Assembly (NCBI GenBank): GCA_963696495.1
Contig: CAVOKJ010000002.1
Coordinates: forward strand, 62,001-126,000
From: Bog-756 sp963696495
GTDB lineage: Bacteria; Actinomycetota; Acidimicrobiia; Acidimicrobiales; RAAP-2
DNA: 64,000 bases
Reading direction: 5' to 3'
The notes under the pieces were generated by a model, which was not told the origin of the DNA, made no database searches, and saw only the letters and a list, made by a program, of their open reading frames with translations. Shown here one piece after another: positions 59,613 through 64,000 of the stretch (positions are counted from its first letter, which is position 1; every line of letters starts with the position of its first letter). Made by a program: the position numbers and the translations under genes.

Positions 59613-60490
59613 GCTCCGGCCCCGGCCTCTCCGTCCCCGGGACTCACAGCTCGACCCCCGGGACCCACCGCTCGACCCCGGGGGCGAACAGCTCGGTCAC
59701 GGGGACGCAGCACGGCGGTATCCTCGACTCGATGCTGCGGGCGCGGCGGGACGCCGGCCACAAGCTCCTCGTCCCCTACGTCACCGGGGGCATGGACGAC
59801 GAGTGGCTCCTCACGGTGGAGGCCCTGGCCGGGGCGGGGGCGGACGCCATCGAGGTGGGCATCCCGTTCTCGGACCCCATGATCGACGGCCCCACGATCC
59901 AAGAGGCGTCGTTGCGCGCCCTCGAGCGCAGCACCACGCCGGAGGGCATCCTGGCCGACCTCAGCCGGATCGACGCCGGCGTCCCGCTCGTCGTGATGAC
60001 GTACTACAACCTCATCGACCGGGCCGGGCACACGAGGATCGCCGGCAACATGGCCGAGTCCGGTGTGGCCGGCGCCATCATCCCCGACCTTCCGCTGGAG
60101 GAGATCGGGCCGTGGGCCGAGGCCGCTGACGCCGCCGGCGTGGCCACCGTCCTGCTCGTCGCCCCGTCCACGCCACCGTCGCGCCTCGACGCCATCTGCC
60201 GCCGATCGCGTGGATTCGTCTACGCCGTCGGTCGGATGGGCGTAACCGGCGAACAGGCCACCCTGTCGGACTCGGCGCGGGAGGTCGCCGGGCGGGTGAA
60301 GGCGGCCACCGACCTCCCCGTGTGCGTGGGGATCGGAGTCTCCAATCCCGAGCAGGCGGTGTCGGTCTGCGAGGTGGCCGACGGGGTCGTCGTCGGATCC
60401 GCCCTGGTGCGGCGGCTGCTGGAGGGATCGGGCCCGGAGGGGGCCGCCTCGTTCGTCACCTCGTTGCGCCGGGCTCTCGACGCCGGCTGA
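59609..60490 (+). CDS. trpA: Tryptophan synthase alpha subunit
   Basis: A 293-residue TIM-barrel enzyme releasing indole. Catalytic Glu82 and Asp93 (IEVGIPFSDP, IDGPTIQEA) are present; YNLIDRAG, DLPLEE, and VCVGIGVSNPEQA follow. The N terminus has about 30 extra residues made of three imperfect repeats (P-G-T-H-x-S-T). GTG overlaps the trpB stop. Last gene of the cluster, followed by a hairpin. Confidence 0.95.
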   Translation: MSSGPGLSVPGTHSSTPGTHRSTPGANSSVTGTQHGGILDSMLRARRDAGHKLLVPYVTGGMDDEWLLTVEALAGAGADAIEVGIPFSDPMIDGPTIQEASLRALERSTTPEGILADLSRIDAGVPLVVMTYYNLIDRAGHTRIAGNMAESGVAGAIIPDLPLEEIGPWAEAADAAGVATVLLVAPSTPPSRLDAICRRSRGFVYAVGRMGVTGEQATLSDSAREVAGRVKAATDLPVCVGIGVSNPEQAVSVCEVADGVVVGSALVRRLLEGSGPEGAASFVTSLRRALDAG

Positions 60491-60502
60491 GGGGGAAGGC
60501 GG

Positions 60503-60534
60503 GGCACGGCCGACCAGCCGGTCGGTGCCGTGCC
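60503..60534. terminator. Bidirectional terminator-like hairpin between trpA and ubiB
   Basis: GCACGG plus CGACC pair with GGTCG plus CCGTGC across a short AGCC loop, with a small bulge. It sits midway between two convergent stop codons (60490, 60540), the usual place for a shared terminator. Confidence 0.5.
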
Positions 60535-60539
60535 GGCGT

Positions 60540-62308
60540 TCAGCTCCGGCGACGGGCCAGCTTGTACAGCGCACGCAGGAACGAGCGCCGCGTGCGCTGC
60601 TCGTCCCGCTGCTCGAGGCGCCGGCGGATGAGCTCCCGGCGTTCTTGGAGGTCGTGGAAGGTGATCGGATCGCTCTCCTCGGCGAATCCCAGTGCCGCCC
60701 GGTATCCGTCGAGGTCGATGGGGCTCTCCACCAGGTCGACGCCGACCTCACGGGCGATGCGCTCTCCGTGGTGCTCGGTGAAGTAGGTGACGACGGCCAG
60801 GATCTCGCCGAGGATGTCGACGTCCGGCGCCATGGCGGCCATGGCCCCGTTGAGGAAGAGGATGTCCTTCACGAACAGCATCAGTTCCTTGGGCAGCCTG
60901 GCGCCGTAGCCGAGGAGGGCCTTGGTCACGTCCCGAAGCTCGTTGACCATCTCGTCGGCGGTCAATGTGGTGGGGTCGATGGGCGGCCGGTCGAGGCCCA
61001 GGTCGCTGATGACGGCGTCGATGTCCGCATCGGCCGGGAGCGCCCCCAGATCCCGCAGGGCCGAGACCTGCACTTGGAGATTGTTGGTGGTCGCCCCCAT
61101 CTGGAGTCGCAGGAAGGCCAGCCGCTTGCGCTCGTCGAGGCGGCCGGTGATTCCGAAATCGAGGAGGGCGACCGTCCCGTCCTGCTGCACCATCAGGTTC
61201 CCGCCGTGGAGGTCGCCGTGGAAGACGCCGTAGAGGAGTGCCCCCTCCAGGAAGGCGATGAGGCTGGAGCGGAGCACCGCGGCGGTGTCGATGCCCGCCG
61301 CCCGCATCCCGGCGGCATTCCCCCAGGCGAACCCGTGGAGCTGTTCCATGACCAGCACCCGTCTCGTCACCAGTTCGGGATGGGGGCGGGGCACCACGAT
61401 CGAGCGCTGGCCGGTTCCGGCGAACACGGCGGCGATGTCCAGCATGTTCTGGGCCTCGAGGCGGAAGTCGAGCTCCTCGACGATGGTCTCGGCGAACAGC
61501 TCCACCAGGGCCGGGGGATTGGTCAGCGCGGCGACCGGGATCCGCCCGACCAGCTGGGGGGCGATCCACGACATGGCGGCGATGTCGAGGCGGACGAGGG
61601 AGGCAACGGTGCGTCGCTGCACCTTCACCACGACCCGTTCACCGGAACGGAGGGTGGCCGCGTGGACCTGGGCGATGGACGCCGAGGCGATGGGGGTGCG
61701 GTCGAAGGAGGTGAAGACCTCGGCCAGTGGGCGTCCCAGGTCCTCCTCGACGGTCCGCCGCACCGTGGCGAACGGCTCGGGGGGACGCGGTCCCTCAGCA
61801 GGTGGAACTCGTTCACCAGCTCCTCGGGAAAGATTCCCTCCCCGGAGGAGATGATCTGGCCCAGCTTGATGTAGGTCGGGCCGAGTCGCTCGAACGCCGG
61901 GCGGAGCCGACGGGAGAGCCCGGAGCGGGACGCCGGCGTGCCACGGTCGTGCATCCCCCAGCCGACGAGCGCGGACCCCAACCGCAGACCGACGGTGACG
62001 ACCCTGGCCCCCGGGGGCAGTCGACGCGGTCTGACCAGCCGGCGGGCCAGGGCGGCGGCATCCTGGCGGAGGGCGTCGATGTCACCGTCGTCGGGCCCGC
62101 TGGCGAAGCGCCACGGCATGGCGTCGGGATCGACGGTCCAGGGCCCGTCACGGGTGAAGGCCCCGATCGTGAGGTCCGGTCGGCCGGCCTGGTCCGGCCC
62201 GTCGTCCGGTGCCGGCCCGTCCGGCGGGGAGCCCACGGCCACCGGGAACGGGACGGCATCGTCCGGCGGCTCGGCTCCAGGCTCGGATCGACTCAATTGT
62301 TCAACCAT
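60540..62308 (-). pseudogene. ubiB: UbiB/ABC1-family kinase-like gene with one apparent frameshift
   Basis: Two overlapping frames (62308 down to 61625, and about 61784 down to 60540) together give one UbiB-type protein. The first ends its homology at FHLLRDRVPP; the second resumes at RRTVEEDLG. Visible are KLGQIISS, ASIAQVHAATL, VVVKVQR with the invariant Lys, EELDFRLEAQ, and HGDLHGGNLM plus LLDFGITGRL. The break coincides with six consecutive G (61779-61784 on +); seven would restore the frame. UbiB proteins act in quinone synthesis or lipid homeostasis. All motifs are intact, so a sequence error or a programmed -1 slip is as likely as a pseudogene. TACCGT box nine bases before the ATG (62318-62323). 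Confidence 0.85.
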
Positions 62309-62317
62309 GGCACCTCA

Positions 62318-62323
62318 ACGGTA
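62318..62323 (-). promoter_or_regulatory. -10 box of the UbiB-like gene
   Basis: On the minus strand TACCGT is followed by nine bases (TGAGGTGCC) and ATG 62308. Confidence 0.35.
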
Positions 62324-62491
62324 GGGGGAAGTCGGGTCCGTCGATGCGCATGGGTGACCCGGCAGGCGGGATGCCGGACACAGGAGGTCCCGCAGGCCGG
62401 ACGCCGGACCGCCGGGTGAGGGGTGGTCTGTGACCTGGCGGGCGTGCAACCAGGCGTGGAGCCAGGCAGGGAGTAGGCGCGGAGCCCCCCA

Positions 62492-62530
62492 GACCGGGTT
62501 CCCGGCCGGGGCCTCCCCGGGAACCCGGTC
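62492..62530 (-). terminator. Terminator hairpin after fabF
   Basis: A perfect 14-base inverted repeat, GACCGGGTTCCCGG and CCGGGAACCCGGTC, with an 11-base GC-rich loop, begins 10 bases after the fabF stop on the minus strand. No T-run follows, as is usual in GC-rich Actinobacteria. The remaining 160 bases of the gap hold the UbiB promoter and nothing else recognised. Confidence 0.65.
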
Positions 62531-62539
62531 GTTCCGGTC

Positions 62540-63736
62540 CTAGGCCGGGCTGATGACCAGACAGCCGTTGTGGCCGCCGAACCCGAACGAGTTGGAGAGC
62601 ACCGGTCCGGGCTCCCAGGGGCGTGCGGCGCCGGCCACGATGTCCAGGGGGATGTCGGGGTCGGGCTGCTCGTACCCGGACGTCGGCGGGATGAGCGCGT
62701 GTTCGATGCTCAGCGCCACCGCCACCGCCTCGATGGCGCCCGCCGCCCCGAGGCCGTGACCGGTGATGCCCTTGGTGGAGGTCACCGGGGGCGGGGTGGC
62801 CCCGAAGACCTTGACGATGGCGTCCGACTCCGCCTTGTCGTTGAGGGGCGTGGAGGTGCCGTGGGCGTTGATGTGGCCGATCTGGCCCGGGGCCACCCCG
62901 GCGTCCTCCATGGCCAGGGCCATGCAGGCGGCGGCACCGGAGCCACCGGGGATCGGGGCGGTGATGTGGTGGGCGTCGGCCGTGCTGGCCGAGCCGGCCA
63001 GTTCTCCGTAGATGTGGGCGCCGCGGGCCACGGCGTGGTCCCAGGCCTCGAGGACCAGGGCCCCGGCACCCTCCGTGATGACGAAGCCGTCCCGGCGGAT
63101 GTCGAAGGGCCGGGAGTCCCCCGAGGTGGACAGGGCGGTCATGTTGGTGAAGGCGGCGATGCCCACCGGCGTCATGCCCGCCTCCGCCGAGCCGCCGAGC
63201 GCGACGTCGCAACGGCCCGAGGCGACCAGGCGCGCCGCGTGCCCGATGCTGTGGGCACCGGCGGCACAGGCGGTGATGATGGTCTCGGAGGGACCGTGCC
63301 AGCCGAGCCGGATGGAGACGGCCGCCGCTCCGGCGTTCGACATCATCATCGGCACCAGGCGCGGCGACACGCGCCGTGCGCCCTTCTCGGCGAACACGTG
63401 GATCTGGTTCTCGAGCGTCTCGAGGCCGCCCACCCCGGTGCCCATGATCACCGCCGACCGCCCGGGATCGGCGTCGAGTGTGCCGGCGTCCTCGAGCGCC
63501 ATGTCGGCGACGGCCACACTGAACTGGGCGAACCGGTCCAGTTGGCGGGCCTCCTTGCTGGAGAGCCACCGCTCCGGGTCGAACCCGGGCACGCGGCGCT
63601 CCCCGACGGGCGGAGCGCCGTTCAGGCCGCTCCACAGGGCATCGGTCCCGACCCCGCAGCACGAGAGGACCCCCAGGCCGGTGATGGCGACGCGCCTGCC
63701 GGCTACCGGGCCCTCGGGACCGATGCCGAGCAGCAT
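62540..63736 (-). CDS. fabF: 3-oxoacyl-[acyl-carrier-protein] synthase II
   Basis: A 398-residue condensing enzyme elongating fatty acids on ACP. The Cys-His-His triad is complete: Cys157 in ITACAAG, His292 in NAHGTST, His327 in GHGLGAAG, and the GFGGHN near the C terminus. Its start overlaps the acpP stop by one base (TGATG), so the two are co-translated. The first 14 residues before RRVAITGLG are a short extension. Confidence 0.95.
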   Translation of the reverse strand: MLLGIGPEGPVAGRRVAITGLGVLSCCGVGTDALWSGLNGAPPVGERRVPGFDPERWLSSKEARQLDRFAQFSVAVADMALEDAGTLDADPGRSAVIMGTGVGGLETLENQIHVFAEKGARRVSPRLVPMMMSNAGAAAVSIRLGWHGPSETIITACAAGAHSIGHAARLVASGRCDVALGGSAEAGMTPVGIAAFTNMTALSTSGDSRPFDIRRDGFVITEGAGALVLEAWDHAVARGAHIYGELAGSASTADAHHITAPIPGGSGAAACMALAMEDAGVAPGQIGHINAHGTSTPLNDKAESDAIVKVFGATPPPVTSTKGITGHGLGAAGAIEAVAVALSIEHALIPPTSGYEQPDPDIPLDIVAGAARPWEPGPVLSNSFGFGGHNGCLVISPA

Positions 63737-63975
63737 CAGAGCTTGGCGGTGATGAGGTCGAAGGCCTGACCGATGGTCTCGATCCCCTCGAGCTCGGTCT
63801 CCTCGACCGACACGTCGAAGGTCTCCTCGAGGGCCATCACCAGTTCGACGAGGTCGAGGCTGTCGGCATCGAGGTCCTCGGCGAAGCGGGCCTCCTTCGT
63901 CACCTTGTCCGCGGGCACCTGGAGTACCTCGACCGCACAGGCCTTGAACTTCTCGAATGCCTCGTCATCGCTCAC
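63736..63975 (-). CDS. acpP: Acyl carrier protein
   Basis: A 79-residue acidic four-helix carrier. The phosphopantetheine attachment Ser39 is in DADSLDLVELVM. GTG start with a strong Shine-Dalgarno (AAAAGGAG, seven bases before), an exception to the leaderless pattern. Together with fabF, it is part of a type II fatty acid synthase cluster whose upstream genes lie beyond the window. Confidence 0.95.
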   Translation of the reverse strand: MSDDEAFEKFKACAVEVLQVPADKVTKEARFAEDLDADSLDLVELVMALEETFDVSVEETELEGIETIGQAFDLITAKL

Positions 63976-64000
63976 GCATCTGCTCCTTTTCAGTGGTTCG

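Overview
The window is chromosomal DNA of a very high-GC actinobacterium. Codon third positions are almost all G or C, GTG starts are common, and many genes lack a Shine-Dalgarno site but carry a -10-like hexamer 6 to 9 bases before the start codon. The order secD-secF-rel-hisS-aspS-rarA...alaS-ruvX-mltG-aroE is a backbone conserved in Actinobacteria. A mycothiol synthase supports that assignment. Separate hisA and trpF genes, together with secreted proteins carrying GYWLVASDGG-type repeats, suggest the class Acidimicrobiia; that class assignment is inference.

Layout. 1-8904 (+): secD end, secF, the stringent-response enzyme rel, hisS, aspS, rarA. 8919-14045 (+): a secreted S53 (sedolisin) protease with an IPT domain and six 42-residue repeats, a membrane-anchored CapA-like protein, and two small membrane or envelope proteins. 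14057-19240 (+): alaS, ruvX, mltG, aroE. 19314-22693: two SEDS glycosyltransferases (rodA on +, a second RodA/FtsW on -) converging on a BFN-domain nuclease gene. 22797-26451: ppk1 and a convergent YbhN/LPG-synthase-type membrane protein whose 3' ends overlap antisense. 26493-31580 (+): AI-2E-type permease, dolichol-phosphate-mannose-like glycosyltransferase, a response regulator/histidine kinase pair, an alpha/beta hydrolase. 31657-35374 (-): menF, menG, a double-MerR regulator, then a MaoC hydratase. 35456-37885: VIT1-like transporter, mshD, nth. 37886-38403: a 518-base gap between convergent genes with an A+T-rich island. 38404-46592: a small coiled protein (-), then hisD-hisC-hisB-hisH-hisA-hisF, a GroES-like gene, hisI and trpE. 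46589-49051: ygfZ and an APH-family kinase. 49138-53651 (-): an AttH/DUF7064-like protein, an SDR, and a second two-component pair. 53803-56637 (+): a DUF222-HNH nuclease and a secreted Fn3-pentapeptide protein. 56834-60490 (+): trpC-trpF-trpB-trpA. 60540-63975 (-): a UbiB-family kinase gene broken by one frameshift, then fabF and acpP.

How the genes work together. The his and trp genes form tightly overlapping runs (ATGA/GTGA junctions) that make most of the histidine and tryptophan pathways; hisG, hisE, trpD and trpG are not in this window. Protein export (SecDF), tRNA charging (HisRS, AspRS, AlaRS), stringent response (Rel) and polyphosphate (Ppk1) are housekeeping. RodA/FtsW, MltG and possibly CapA concern the cell envelope. 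MenF/MenG belong to menaquinone synthesis, and MshD makes mycothiol.

No rRNA or tRNA gene, CRISPR array, insertion sequence or prophage was recognised. The least ordinary features are the recurrent leaderless promoter architecture, with some -10 boxes built on the stop codon of the gene before; a relay of two 5-codon ORFs ending on the ppk1 start; the A+T-rich island with mutually exclusive stems; and the frameshifted ubiB.
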